NCBI GenBank assembly: GCA_905207905.1
Contig: CAJLNC010000037.1
Span: 1-23,803, forward strand
Direction of reading: 5' to 3'
Origin: an uncultured Lachnospiraceae bacterium
Lineage (GTDB): Bacteria > Bacillota_A > Clostridia > Lachnospirales > Lachnospiraceae
Length of the DNA: 23,803 nucleotides
The stretch's first letter is position 1, and each line of letters begins with the position of its first letter. Under the pieces are notes generated by a model that saw only the letters and a list, made by a program, of their open reading frames with translations, was not told the DNA's origin and made no database searches. A program made the translations under genes and the position numbers. Shown piece after piece: positions 13,520-23,067 of this stretch.

Positions 13520-15838
13520 TCAGGCTTCCGTCTCTGACCCACTGTCTCCAAGCCCCGCGCTGTACTCCTCTATTCTTCCCAGAATCCGCTCTGCTTCTTC
13601 TCCCTCAGCAGGCGTAGGCTGGTAGTTGTTCCACCAGGCTTCGGAACTTACAGAACAGGGAATGATGGTGGGTTCTGCGCCTGCAGCTCCTTCTTCCCGG
13701 CTCACAGTGAAGGTCTGCTGGAAGATCATGGTGTCCATATCGCTGGGGGTGGAATTTCCTCCGAAGCAGAAATTCCCCAGACTGTACACAATATATTTTC
13801 CCTGATACAGCTCAATTCCCTGCAGCACATGGGGATGATGTCCCACCACCAGATCCGCTCCCTGATCAATGGCCAGATGAGCCAGGGTCTTCTGAGTCTC
13901 ATCCGGGTAATTGCTCCTCTCACTGCCCCAATGGAAGCCCACCACAATCAGATCAGCTCCCTGTGCTTTGGCAGAAGCGATGGTACTCTCCACCTGACTG
14001 CTCTTCTCCAGTCCGGTATCCAGCACATAGATCCCGATCAGGGCTACCTTGACGCTCTTGACTTCCTTTAGGATGATTTCCTCTCCGGTGCAGTAATCAA
14101 TCCCCGCCTCTGTCAGGTACTGTTTCGTATCTGTCAGACTCTGAGCGCCGTAATCACTGCTGTGATTATTGGCCAGAGTCACTGCCTCCACCGATCCTTC
14201 CTTCAGAATGTTGGTGTATCCGGGAGCTCCCTTAAAAGCGTACTGCTTGTTTTCCCTCTGTTCGGAGGTGGTAAGGGTTCCCTCAAAATTGACAAAGGTC
14301 AGATCATCTGCCTCAAAGACAGACTTTACATTCTGAAAAAAATAGCTGTCACCGTACATGGACCATACCGTGTCAAAACTGTTGGCTGTTCCAAAATAAA
14401 TGTCGCTGCCCAGGGTACAGTCTCCTGCCGCCGAAATGGTGATCTCCGCCTGGGAGGTTACTGTCACCTGGCAGCTCACCTTGGAAAGACCATCCGCCTC
14501 CGCCTCAATCAGGGCGCTTCCCTCTTTCAGAGCCGTTATCTGCCCCTGATCGTCCAGACTGATAATCTCCGGATTCTGATTGGTAATCCGCAGATTGTTG
14601 CAATAGGCTCCCTCCGGAACGGTGGAAACCTGAAGATCCGCCGTATCTCCCGGAAACAGGGTCAGAGAATCCGGGCGGAACTTAAGCGCTTCTGCTGGCT
14701 TCATATTGGTTGCCGTGGGCACTGTCTTATTTCCTGCGTAGTCCTGGGCATAGTAATAATAAGTCTTTCCCTCTTCATAAAGGAACGGACCGGTATACCG
14801 CGTGTAGGTAGGGATATCTGACAGCCCGCTGGCTGTCCCGTAATAAATCCCCTCCAGACCGGAGCCTTCATCTGCAGCCGCCAGCGTCACCTGCCCGTTT
14901 TGCTGGCTCACTGTAACCTGGGGAAGGGCTCCGTCAACCATAGGAATCACCACCTGAGCATTCAAGGCCTTTTCCTCTGTCATTACCATCAGTTCCAGAT
15001 CGGAGGTATCTGCCTCCAGGGAAATCTCTGCCCTTTTTCCCGGTTCAAACTCAAAACTGTTTCCATTGATGGTAATGGACTGCATGGGCTTGGAGGTACG
15101 GAGACTCAACCTGACAGTGCCGGAAACGCACCAGTTCTCCGGTTCCTCCAGTACCTTCACCGTCAGACCCGGATCTGCGGTGACATTCACGTTTTTCTTT
15201 TCTCCCCGCAGCAAACCGATCACAGATGCCAGGATCAAAAGCAGCAGCAGCGCCCCGCCGCCGATCATCACCAGCTCCCGTCCGCCGATCCCCTTGGCCT
15301 TCAGATCTTCAAAATACTGCTCTGCCCTCCGTCCAAACCGCCGCCAGATACCGTCTCCTTTGGAGGTCTTTTTTCTCCCAGTAAACTTAAATGGAGCAGA
15401 GTTCTTCTGAGAGGGATTCTCTGATAAAGCTTTTGCCGAAGAACTTTCCCTTGGGGAATCTTCCGTCAGAGAGGGTTTCTGCCGGAAAACCGAATCTGGT
15501 TCTTCCAAAACGCCTTTTTCCAGCTTTTCTGCCTCCGGTTCCAAACTCTGTTTTTCCGACTCCCTGTCCTTTTCCCTGAAATCCTGCTCCTCTTCCAGTT
15601 CGGGCAGCTCTCTTTCCTTCTTTTGCCCTGCTGCTTTTTGAGATTTTTTCGGATGTACTTCTTCCCGGATCCTCTTATCCTTTTTTTCCGACCATCCGGA
15701 TCTTTTCCGGCTCTTTTTGGGAGCCGGAGGTTCTTCCTCTTCAAAATTGATCCGAATCGTCTCGCTTTTCACACTGTCCTCTGCATCGGAACGCTCCTTC
15801 AGTTCCCGCAGCAGTGCTCTGATCTCATCATTATCCAT
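13520..15838 (-). CDS. Membrane-anchored CapA family protein with bacterial Ig-like domains
   Basis: The 772-residue protein begins with about 185 highly charged, probably disordered cytoplasmic residues, then a transmembrane helix (about 188-209). Outside the cell follow an Ig-like/tandem region (about 215-375), a BIG2 domain (about 383-461) and a CapA metallophosphoesterase-like domain (about 466-730). The CapA motifs are GDC (472-474), NFEG (517-520), NNH (557-559), HWG (636-638), GHHPH (666-670) and SLGNF. CapA/PgsA proteins take part in poly-gamma-glutamate capsule synthesis, but capB and capC are absent, so a different cell-surface role is likely. Its ATG overlaps the purL stop by one base, so expression is coupled to purine synthesis. 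Confidence 0.88.
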   Translation of the reverse strand: MDNDEIRALLRELKERSDAEDSVKSETIRINFEEEEPPAPKKSRKRSGWSEKKDKRIREEVHPKKSQKAAGQKKERELPELEEEQDFREKDRESEKQSLEPEAEKLEKGVLEEPDSVFRQKPSLTEDSPRESSSAKALSENPSQKNSAPFKFTGRKKTSKGDGIWRRFGRRAEQYFEDLKAKGIGGRELVMIGGGALLLLLILASVIGLLRGEKKNVNVTADPGLTVKVLEEPENWCVSGTVRLSLRTSKPMQSITINGNSFEFEPGKRAEISLEADTSDLELMVMTEEKALNAQVVIPMVDGALPQVTVSQQNGQVTLAAADEGSGLEGIYYGTASGLSDIPTYTRYTGPFLYEEGKTYYYYAQDYAGNKTVPTATNMKPAEALKFRPDSLTLFPGDTADLQVSTVPEGAYCNNLRITNQNPEIISLDDQGQITALKEGSALIEAEADGLSKVSCQVTVTSQAEITISAAGDCTLGSDIYFGTANSFDTVWSMYGDSYFFQNVKSVFEADDLTFVNFEGTLTTSEQRENKQYAFKGAPGYTNILKEGSVEAVTLANNHSSDYGAQSLTDTKQYLTEAGIDYCTGEEIILKEVKSVKVALIGIYVLDTGLEKSSQVESTIASAKAQGADLIVVGFHWGSERSNYPDETQKTLAHLAIDQGADLVVGHHPHVLQGIELYQGKYIVYSLGNFCFGGNSTPSDMDTMIFQQTFTVSREEGAAGAEPTIIPCSVSSEAWWNNYQPTPAEGEEAERILGRIEEYSAGLGDSGSETEA

Positions 15839-18800
15839 TATTTAAAATATCCCACACCTGATTCAAAAATCTTCAGATCCTGCTCTCCGTAAATGTTCAT
15901 GGCCACCGCAGTATCCCTGCGCTCAGAATGGGCCATTTTGCCAAGCACACGGCCATCCGGGCTGGTGATTCCCTCAATGCCCATGTAGGATCCGTTTACA
16001 TTCCACTCCTCATCCAGAGACAGCTCTCCATCGCAGGTGGCGTACATGGTAGCGATCTGTCCGTTGGCCACAAGACGGGACAGCCATTCCTGATTTGCCA
16101 CAAAGCGTCCCTCGCCGTGGGAAGCCGGATTGACATATACGCCTCCCAACTGAGCCTGTGCAAGCCACGGAGATTTATTGGACATAACCTTGGTGTACAC
16201 CATCTTGGAGACATGACGTCCAATGGTGTTGAAGGTCAGAGTGGGGGAATCCTCCTTCTGCCCTGTGATCTCCCCATAAGGCACCAGGCCCAGCTTGATC
16301 AGCGCCTGGAAACCGTTACAGATACCAAGAGCCAGGCCGTCCCGCTCATTTAACAGCTTCATCACTGCTTCCCTAATCTTCTCATTCTGGAAAGCTGTGG
16401 CAAAGAATTTTGCCGAGCCGTCCGGTTCGTCTCCTGCGGAGAAGCCTCCCGGGAACATGATGATCTGAGCCTGACCGATGGCCTTCTCAAAAACCTCCAC
16501 AGAATCGCGGATATCTTCTGCTGTAAGATTCTTAAATACCTTTACATCTACCGAAGCCCCTGCCCGTTCAAAGGCTCTGGTGCTGTCATATTCACAGTTG
16601 GTTCCCGGGAATACCGGAATAAATACTCTGGGAACTGCCACTTTATGTTTGCACACATAAACCGATCCTGCATGGAAGCATCCCTGCTCATCTATACGGC
16701 CAGAATTTTCCCCTGCCGTATCTTTCTCATATCCGGAAATAATGCCAACTGCGGAAGCAGCGGATTCTGCCTCCTGGGAACGGGTGCGGAACACCTTCTC
16801 CAGGGTTCCGGTCCATGCATTCAGCGCATCTTCCAGCGGAATGGAAAGATAGGAGTACTGCAGAGCCGCCTTATCGGTCACCTCACCCACCAGGGTGTAG
16901 GTGATAGCCAGCTCTCCAACCTTGTCCTCCGGCACCTCAGCTACAATATCACCGAATCCTGCTGCGAAGAGATCCTCCGGCGCCACATTGTGCTCGATCT
17001 TGACGCCCATGCCGTTTCCAAAGGCCATCTTGCTGACAGCAGCTGCCAGGCCCTTGCCGTCCAGAGCATACGCGGAAAGGATTCTTCCTACCTTCACATC
17101 CTCAAAGAACTTTCCGTACTGATCCATCACCTGCTCATAAACCGGAAGGTCATACTCGTCTTTTTCGATTCTAAGAACCACCAGCTTGCTTCCTGCTTTT
17201 TTCAGCTCCGGTGAGACGATGTTCTGATAAGTATTTACATCCACTGCAAAGGATACCAGGGTAGGTGGAACATCAATCTCATTAAAGCTGCCGGACATAC
17301 TGTCCTTTCCTCCGATGGAAGGCAGGCCAAATTTTATCTGAGCCGCATAAGCTCCCAGCAGGGCTGCAAACGGCTGACTCCATCTGGAAGGTTCCTGAGT
17401 CATTCTTCTGAAATACTCCTGGAAGGTAAAACGGATCTTTCTGTAATCGCCGCCGTTAGCCACGATCCTGGCCATGGACTCCAACACTGCATACACAGCG
17501 CCATGATAGGGGCTCCAACTGGACAGATAGGGATCAAAGCCGTAGCTCATCATCGTCACCGTATCTGTGTGTCCTTTCAGCACCGGAAGTTTGGCTACCA
17601 TAGCCTGGGTCTCTGTGAGCTGATATTTCCCGCCGTAGGGCATCAGCACAGAACCGGCTCCGATGGAACTGTCAAACATCTCCACCAGCCCCTTCTGGGA
17701 ACAGCAGTTTAAGTCAGCCAGCGTCTCCAGCCATTTTCCTTTTACCTCATCCACGGAAAGAGGCGTTTTCTTGAAATACTTCTCCTCCTGGGAGGGAAGC
17801 TCCACTGCCACAGAGGTCTCCTGATGAGCGCCATTGGTATCCAGGAAGGCTCTGGAAATGTTCACCACTTCCTTGTCTCTCCAGATCAGCACCAGTCTGG
17901 GATCCTCCGTCACCACTGCCACTTCCACAGCCTCCAGATTCTCCTCATGGGCGTATTGCAAAAATTCTTCCACATCTTTGGGCGCTACCACCACAGCCAT
18001 CCGCTCCTGAGACTCTGAAATGGCAATCTCAGTTCCGTCCAGACCCGCATACTTTTTCGGCACCTTGTCCAGATAGATCTGCAGACCGTCTGCCAGCTCT
18101 CCGATGGCTACCGACACGCCGCCCGCTCCAAAATCATTGCACTTTTTGATCAGTCTGCTCACCTCCGGACGGCGGAACATTCTCTGAAGTTTCCGCTCCG
18201 TGGGAGCATTTCCCTTCTGAACCTCTGCACCGCAGACCTCAATGGAAGCCTCCGTGTGTACCTTGGAAGAGCCGGTAGCGCCTCCGATACCGTCACGGCC
18301 GGTTCTTCCTCCCAGGAGGATAATGATATCTCCCGGATCAGAGGTCTCACGAATCACTGCACTTCTGGGAGCCGCTCCCATAACAGCGCCGATCTCCATC
18401 CGCTTTGCCACATAATCGGGATGATAAATTTCTTTTACATACCCGGTAGCCAGGCCGATCTGATTTCCATAGGAGCTGTAGCCGTGAGCAGCCTCCCGCA
18501 CCAGCTTCTTCTGAGGCATCTTTCCCTTTAAGGTATCCTTCACAGACACCGTGGGATTAGCTGCTCCGGTTACACGCATTGCCTGATAAACGTAAGTCCG
18601 TCCGGACAGGGGATCCCGGATTGCTCCGCCAAGGCAGGTGGCAGCGCCTCCGAAGGGTTCGATCTCTGTGGGGTGATTATGAGTCTCATTTTTAAAGTTC
18701 ACCAGCCACTCCTCTGTTTTTCCGTCGATCTCCACCGGCACTACAATGCTGCAGGCATTGATCTCATCCGACTCCTCCTGATCCTGGAGCTTTCCTTCTT

Positions 18801-19662
18801 TTTTCAGTTTCTTCATCGCCATAAGGGCCAGATCCATCAGGCAGACAAACTTATCCTTCCGGCCCTGATACACCTCCTGCCGGTCAGAGAGATACTGTTG
18901 ATACGTCTCTTCCAGAGGTTTTCTGTAGTAGCCCTCCTCAAAGGTTACGCTCTTTAACTCTGTAGAAAAAGTAGTGTGACGGCAATGGTCAGACCAGTAG
19001 GTATCCAAAACCCGGATCTCCGTCACAGTGGGATCCCGGTGCTCTTCCTCTGCAAAATAGCGCTGGATATGCTGAAAATCTTTGAAGGTCATAGCCAGAT
19101 TCAAAGAGACATACAGCTCTTTCAGTTCCTCTTCCGGCATCGCCAAAAAGCCTTCAAACACCTTCACATCCTCCGGTTCCTCAAATTTTGTTACCAGAGT
19201 CTCCGGCTTTTCCAGGTTGGTCTCTCTGGAATCCACCGGGTTGATGCAGTAGCTCTTAATGGCCGCAAACTCGTCCTCACTGACATTTCCCACCAGACAG
19301 TAGGTGGTGGCTGAGCGGATAATGGGCTCTTCATCCTCTTTCAGGAACTTCACGCACTGTACTGCAGAATCTGCCCTCTGGTCAAACTGACCCGGCAAAA
19401 ATTCCACGGAGAAAGTGCGGTCCTGCTCCCCTCTTGGAAAAGTTTCCTGATACAAAGTGTCCACCGGCGGTTCTGAAAAAACAGTTTTGCAGGCTGCTGC
19501 AAATACTTCATCTGAAATATTTTCCACATCATAGCGGATCAGAATCCGGATCTGCTCCAGTCCCTGTACTCCCAGATAGCTTTGCACTTCATGAGTCAAA
19601 TCTCTGGCTGCTCCTGCAAATGCCTCCTTTTTCTCTACATACACTCGCCTAACATTACTCAT
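15838..19662 (-). CDS. purL: Phosphoribosylformylglycinamidine synthase, single-chain PurL
   Basis: The 1,274-residue enzyme makes formylglycinamidine ribonucleotide from FGAR, ATP and glutamine in purine synthesis. An N-terminal PurS-like domain and linker precede two FGAM-synthetase halves, with motifs such as NHPTEIEPFGGAATCLGGAIRD and GGKDSMSGSF. The C-terminal glutaminase domain has the nucleophile Cys1115 in GICNGFQ and the triad residues His1245 and Glu1247 (MAHSER). Many Gram-positives split this into PurS, PurQ and PurL; the fused form here is of the clostridial/proteobacterial type. GGAGG 8 bases before the ATG supports the start. It is not next to other pur genes; a zinc-ribbon gene lies upstream and capA-like directly downstream. 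Confidence 0.97.
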   Translation of the reverse strand: MSNVRRVYVEKKEAFAGAARDLTHEVQSYLGVQGLEQIRILIRYDVENISDEVFAAACKTVFSEPPVDTLYQETFPRGEQDRTFSVEFLPGQFDQRADSAVQCVKFLKEDEEPIIRSATTYCLVGNVSEDEFAAIKSYCINPVDSRETNLEKPETLVTKFEEPEDVKVFEGFLAMPEEELKELYVSLNLAMTFKDFQHIQRYFAEEEHRDPTVTEIRVLDTYWSDHCRHTTFSTELKSVTFEEGYYRKPLEETYQQYLSDRQEVYQGRKDKFVCLMDLALMAMKKLKKEGKLQDQEESDEINACSIVVPVEIDGKTEEWLVNFKNETHNHPTEIEPFGGAATCLGGAIRDPLSGRTYVYQAMRVTGAANPTVSVKDTLKGKMPQKKLVREAAHGYSSYGNQIGLATGYVKEIYHPDYVAKRMEIGAVMGAAPRSAVIRETSDPGDIIILLGGRTGRDGIGGATGSSKVHTEASIEVCGAEVQKGNAPTERKLQRMFRRPEVSRLIKKCNDFGAGGVSVAIGELADGLQIYLDKVPKKYAGLDGTEIAISESQERMAVVVAPKDVEEFLQYAHEENLEAVEVAVVTEDPRLVLIWRDKEVVNISRAFLDTNGAHQETSVAVELPSQEEKYFKKTPLSVDEVKGKWLETLADLNCCSQKGLVEMFDSSIGAGSVLMPYGGKYQLTETQAMVAKLPVLKGHTDTVTMMSYGFDPYLSSWSPYHGAVYAVLESMARIVANGGDYRKIRFTFQEYFRRMTQEPSRWSQPFAALLGAYAAQIKFGLPSIGGKDSMSGSFNEIDVPPTLVSFAVDVNTYQNIVSPELKKAGSKLVVLRIEKDEYDLPVYEQVMDQYGKFFEDVKVGRILSAYALDGKGLAAAVSKMAFGNGMGVKIEHNVAPEDLFAAGFGDIVAEVPEDKVGELAITYTLVGEVTDKAALQYSYLSIPLEDALNAWTGTLEKVFRTRSQEAESAASAVGIISGYEKDTAGENSGRIDEQGCFHAGSVYVCKHKVAVPRVFIPVFPGTNCEYDSTRAFERAGASVDVKVFKNLTAEDIRDSVEVFEKAIGQAQIIMFPGGFSAGDEPDGSAKFFATAFQNEKIREAVMKLLNERDGLALGICNGFQALIKLGLVPYGEITGQKEDSPTLTFNTIGRHVSKMVYTKVMSNKSPWLAQAQLGGVYVNPASHGEGRFVANQEWLSRLVANGQIATMYATCDGELSLDEEWNVNGSYMGIEGITSPDGRVLGKMAHSERRDTAVAMNIYGEQDLKIFESGVGYFK

Positions 19663-19838
19663 AGGTTTTTCCTCCTTGTTTTTGAGCTTCCGCTCTAAGA
19701 CTCTGGTGTATCCCGAACAGTCCTCTGCCCGGAGTGATCTATCATCATCATGTACGAACTGCCTGAGCCAAGCTGCAACATCCCCGTCTCTCTGCAGTTA
19801 TCTGATACATAAATATAGATGCCTGATTTTTGAAAATT
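19663..19838 (-). other. Structured leader region upstream of purL
   Basis: This 176-base gap contains no recognised gene. On the minus strand it ends in GAGC-GGAA-GCTC (19684-19695) just before the ribosome site. A small frame of 18 codons (19751 to 19695), beginning with three ATG codons, has no good ribosome site. I found no clear sigma-A promoter and no match to the purine, PRPP, ppGpp or ZTP riboswitch cores, so whether purL starts here or reads through from the upstream gene is open. Confidence 0.35.
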
Positions 19839-20444
19839 TTATATTTGAATCGTCTCCGTATCCCAAATCTCCTGACATTCCTCTATCCTGGTTTCCTCTG
19901 ACAAAATCTCAATTCCTGCCGGATCCCCCTCCGGTACCTGGGGGTGGCTTCTGGTCATAAAGAAAAACAGGATCATAAAAGCAGCCACAAGCACTGCCAT
20001 CACCAGCAGAATGGTCACTGTCGTCAGCATGGCATGGGACTTATCCTCTTTCTTTTCCAAAAAACTGTCCCGATACCTTCCCTTGTATTCCCGATACAGA
20101 TTTTCATCATAATAAACCTGTCCCTGCCTTCCGCCTCTGGCTCCCTGCCTTTCTCTGGTATCCCCGGCAGATCTGCCGCCTTCAAACCTGGCATCTGCCG
20201 GATTCTCATCGGTCTCCCAGTCCTCCCGCAACAAATACCGGCCTGGCTCTGTTTCCAGCAGATCCTCCTGATCTGCCTCCTCATCCAGGTAATCTTCCTC
20301 CTCCAAATATTCTTCATCCTCCCCCTGCTCCTTTTCTTTTCCTGGAACAGAAGGCAATGGCAATCCGTCCTTCACCGGCGCTCCACACTGACTGCAGAAG
20401 CGGTCCCCCTCCCGCAGCCCAGCGCCACATTTCTCACAAAACAT
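19839..20444 (-). CDS. Zinc-ribbon membrane protein of unknown function
   Basis: The 201-residue protein starts with a classic zinc ribbon (C3, C6, C17, C20; MFCEKCGAGL and FCSQCG). It continues with an acidic then mixed-charge disordered stretch (about 35-135), one transmembrane helix (about 139-163) and a short acidic extracytoplasmic tail of about 38 residues. This layout is common in Firmicutes and usually left as hypothetical. A strong extended -10 promoter lies upstream at 20560-20588. It precedes purL by 176 bases on the same strand; the link may be only positional. I cannot assign a function. Confidence 0.8.
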   Translation of the reverse strand: MFCEKCGAGLREGDRFCSQCGAPVKDGLPLPSVPGKEKEQGEDEEYLEEEDYLDEEADQEDLLETEPGRYLLREDWETDENPADARFEGGRSAGDTRERQGARGGRQGQVYYDENLYREYKGRYRDSFLEKKEDKSHAMLTTVTILLVMAVLVAAFMILFFFMTRSHPQVPEGDPAGIEILSEETRIEECQEIWDTETIQI

Positions 20445-20559
20445 TGCTTCCCTTGTATGATGTTATCAAAAACCCCTTGTCATACTTTCCTTTCTGTCTG
20501 TCGCGTTCATTTCTATATTTGCTCTATGTCAAAATCTTCTTTTATTTTCCGACAAATTA

Positions 20560-20588
20560 TTTATATCATAAGAAGCCCGCCTTGACAA
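20560..20588 (-). promoter_or_regulatory. Promoter for the zinc-ribbon gene
   Basis: On the minus strand TTGTCA (20583-20588) and TATAAA (20560-20565) are 17 bases apart, and an extended -10 TGA precedes TATAAA. The leader of about 110 bases has no other visible feature. A perfect small hairpin (AAATTCC-aggg-GGAATTT, 20602-20619) lies just upstream, after the helicase stop. Confidence 0.65.
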
Positions 20589-20634
20589 GAATTCTCCCTG
20601 GAAATTCCCCCTGGAATTTGGCCCTCTGTACTTT

Positions 20635-23004
20635 TCAGCCATCCGTCTTTAAGATTTCTGCAGCATCCTGCTCCTGCCAAAATGCCCGGATTTTATCCGG
20701 GATCGTCCTGCTGGTGCCAAAATGACAGCCCGCCCATTCTCTGGGAAACATCTGCCGGTACTGATACTGGCCGAACCGTTCATCCAAAAGCAGAATCACT
20801 CCCCGGTCCTCCTCTGTACGGATCACCCGTCCTGCCGCCTGAAGCACCTTGTTCATTCCGGGGCACAGATAGGCATAGCGAAATCCGTCCTTCTGCCTCT
20901 TATCATAGTAGTTTTTCAAAATCTCCCGTTCATTGCACACCTGGGGCAGCCCGGTGCCCACAATCACCGCACCGATCAGCCGGTCCTTTTTCAGATCAAT
21001 TCCTTCACCGAAAATGCTTCCCATCACGCAGAAGCCTACCAGACTGGTCTCCCTTCCCGCTGCAAAGGTCTCCAGAAATTCTTCCCGCTGCAGCTCGCTC
21101 ATACGACTGGTCTGACACAGTATTTCTGTGTTCTCCGGCTTCACGTTTTCAAAGCATTCCGCCACATCCTCCATCATCCGGTAGGAAGAAAAAAACACCA
21201 GATAGTTTCCCTGCTTTGCCTCCACAGTCATTCGGATGTACTCTGCCATCTTCCGGTACTCTGCAGGCCCCCGGCTGGCATAACGGCTGCTGGTATCCTG
21301 TCCAATCAGCACCTGCTGCTTTCTCCTGTCAAAACAGGACTCCGCATACACCGCATAATCCTCCCCGGAGCGGCTTAACAGGCTTTTATAATAATCAATG
21401 GGCAGCAGTGTAGCGGAAAAATAAATGGTGCTGTTTCCCTTATCCAGACATTCCTGAAGGTTGACGGAGGGATCCACACAGTAAAGCTTTAATTTGAATC
21501 TGCCGTCTGCCTCCAGTTCGCTGTAGATCACATAGCAATCATCCAGACGATCACTGATGTCTAAAAAACTTCTCACCTGAAAATACAGTTCCAGCACCTG
21601 GTCATTCTCTTCGTGAAACTCTTCCATGAATTTTTCCATCACTCCGCAAAGATTCATCAGAGCCACCGGAAACAGGCCGATATTTTCCAGCAGTTCATAA
21701 TTTTCGCATTCCCGCTTCAGCCCCAACAGATACCGGTTGCATCGCTCCAAAGCCTTTGCAAGCCTGGAACTGTGCCCCTTCACTGCTCCTTTCACTGCCA
21801 GAAAATCTTCCTTATAAAGTTTTGCACTGAACATCTCCCGGCCCCGCTCTACCAGATTGTGGGCCTCATCAATCAAAAACAGATAGTCTCCCTTTACCCC
21901 TTCTGCAAAAAAACGTTTTAACTGAGCTCTGGGATCGAACACATAATTATAATCACAGATCACTCCGTCCACCCAAAGCGATACATCCAGCGAAAGTTCA
22001 AAGGGACATACCATCCACTGATCCGCCTGCGCCTCCAGCGCCGCTCTGTCAAAAACCTCCTGGGTAGTGATCATATCAAACACTGCATCATTGATCCGGT
22101 CATAATGTCCCTTAGCGTAGGGACAGCTTGGCGGATTGCACTCTCCCTCCGGGCAGCGGCAGATCTTCTCCTTTGCAGTGAGCGTCACCACCTTATACCG
22201 CAATCCCTGCCCCCTTAGAATGGAAAAGGCCTCCTCCGCCACCGTCCTGGCAATGGTCTTGGCTGTAAGATAAAAAATCTTATCGCCCAGCCCCTCACCC
22301 ACTGCCTTTACCGCCGGAAATACGGTAGAGATGGTTTTGCCGGATCCCGTAGGCGCCTGGATAAACAGCTTTTTCTTTCTTGCAATGGTGCGGTACACCG
22401 CTGCCGCCAGATCCCGCTGCCCTTCCCGGTAGGAAAAGGGAAACTGTAGCTCTTTGATGGAAGCCTTACGCGTTTCCTTCCAGTGAAACTGCCAGGAAGC
22501 CCATTTTTTATATTCCTCCAGCACCTGAAAGAACCAGATTTCCAGCTCTTGCAGAGAAAATTTTTCCCGAAACCGTTTGATCTCCTCTGTCTCCAGATTG
22601 CAGTAGGTCATCTGCACCGTCATGTCTTCCAGCCCCTGGCCGGCCCCATAAAGGTAGGCATAGCACTTGGCCTGAGCCAGATGCACCAAAACCGGCTCCT
22701 TTAAAAATTCCAGGCTGCGGAAAATTCCCTTGATCTCGTCTACCACCGCCCCCTCTTCTTCCTGGATAATGCCGTCCGCCCGGCCTTCCACCCGGATTGC
22801 AAATTCTCCCATATCAAAACTTTGAGACAGGAACACTTCCGCCTGATAATTAGCTCCCATTTTCCCCTGAATCTTCCGGTGCAGCTTCCCTCCAAGGAGC
22901 ATGGCATCCTTATCGCCCATAGGGCCTCTCCGATTATCAATATCTCCGGAACGCAAAATAAATTCCACCAGATTCCGCACAGAAATCCGTATCTCCTGAC
23001 TCAT
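20635..23004 (-). CDS. XPD/DinG-type helicase with N-terminal RecB/Cas4-like nuclease domain
   Basis: The 789-residue protein joins two enzymes. Residues about 1-150 form a PD-(D/E)xK nuclease: GGKLHRKIQ with His42, GRADGII with Asp77, DEIK with Glu90 and Lys92, and a QAKCYAYLY helix with Gln111. The helicase follows, with Walker A APTGSGKT (217-224), cysteines 282, 284, 289, 294 and 333 in the iron-sulfur region, a DEAH box (379-382) and motif VI QAAGRVIRTEEDRG. Family members are 5'-3' superfamily 2 helicases acting on single-stranded or branched DNA. AAAGGAG 7 bases before the ATG supports the start. It follows the GNAT gene by 63 bases and is probably cotranscribed. It is likely a DNA repair enzyme; a defence role is possible but unsupported by neighbours. 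Confidence 0.9.
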   Translation of the reverse strand: MSQEIRISVRNLVEFILRSGDIDNRRGPMGDKDAMLLGGKLHRKIQGKMGANYQAEVFLSQSFDMGEFAIRVEGRADGIIQEEEGAVVDEIKGIFRSLEFLKEPVLVHLAQAKCYAYLYGAGQGLEDMTVQMTYCNLETEEIKRFREKFSLQELEIWFFQVLEEYKKWASWQFHWKETRKASIKELQFPFSYREGQRDLAAAVYRTIARKKKLFIQAPTGSGKTISTVFPAVKAVGEGLGDKIFYLTAKTIARTVAEEAFSILRGQGLRYKVVTLTAKEKICRCPEGECNPPSCPYAKGHYDRINDAVFDMITTQEVFDRAALEAQADQWMVCPFELSLDVSLWVDGVICDYNYVFDPRAQLKRFFAEGVKGDYLFLIDEAHNLVERGREMFSAKLYKEDFLAVKGAVKGHSSRLAKALERCNRYLLGLKRECENYELLENIGLFPVALMNLCGVMEKFMEEFHEENDQVLELYFQVRSFLDISDRLDDCYVIYSELEADGRFKLKLYCVDPSVNLQECLDKGNSTIYFSATLLPIDYYKSLLSRSGEDYAVYAESCFDRRKQQVLIGQDTSSRYASRGPAEYRKMAEYIRMTVEAKQGNYLVFFSSYRMMEDVAECFENVKPENTEILCQTSRMSELQREEFLETFAAGRETSLVGFCVMGSIFGEGIDLKKDRLIGAVIVGTGLPQVCNEREILKNYYDKRQKDGFRYAYLCPGMNKVLQAAGRVIRTEEDRGVILLLDERFGQYQYRQMFPREWAGCHFGTSRTIPDKIRAFWQEQDAAEILKTDG

Positions 23005-23067
23005 AGGGAAGCTCCTTTCCTGATTCTTCTGCAGCGCTAACCCGTGTTACCCGCTTTCTCTCCATCT

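Noticed and set aside
13520..15838. Capsule (poly-gamma-glutamate) locus
   Set aside because: Only the CapA-like gene is present; no ligase capB or capC is nearby, and the extra Ig-like and BIG2 domains suggest another role.
19695..19751. 18-codon leader peptide beginning with three ATG codons upstream of purL
   Set aside because: There is no convincing ribosome binding site, and the peptide has no run of a regulatory amino acid.
19663..19838. ZTP or purine riboswitch in the purL leader
   Set aside because: The conserved core sequences and pairing of both classes were not found on the minus strand.
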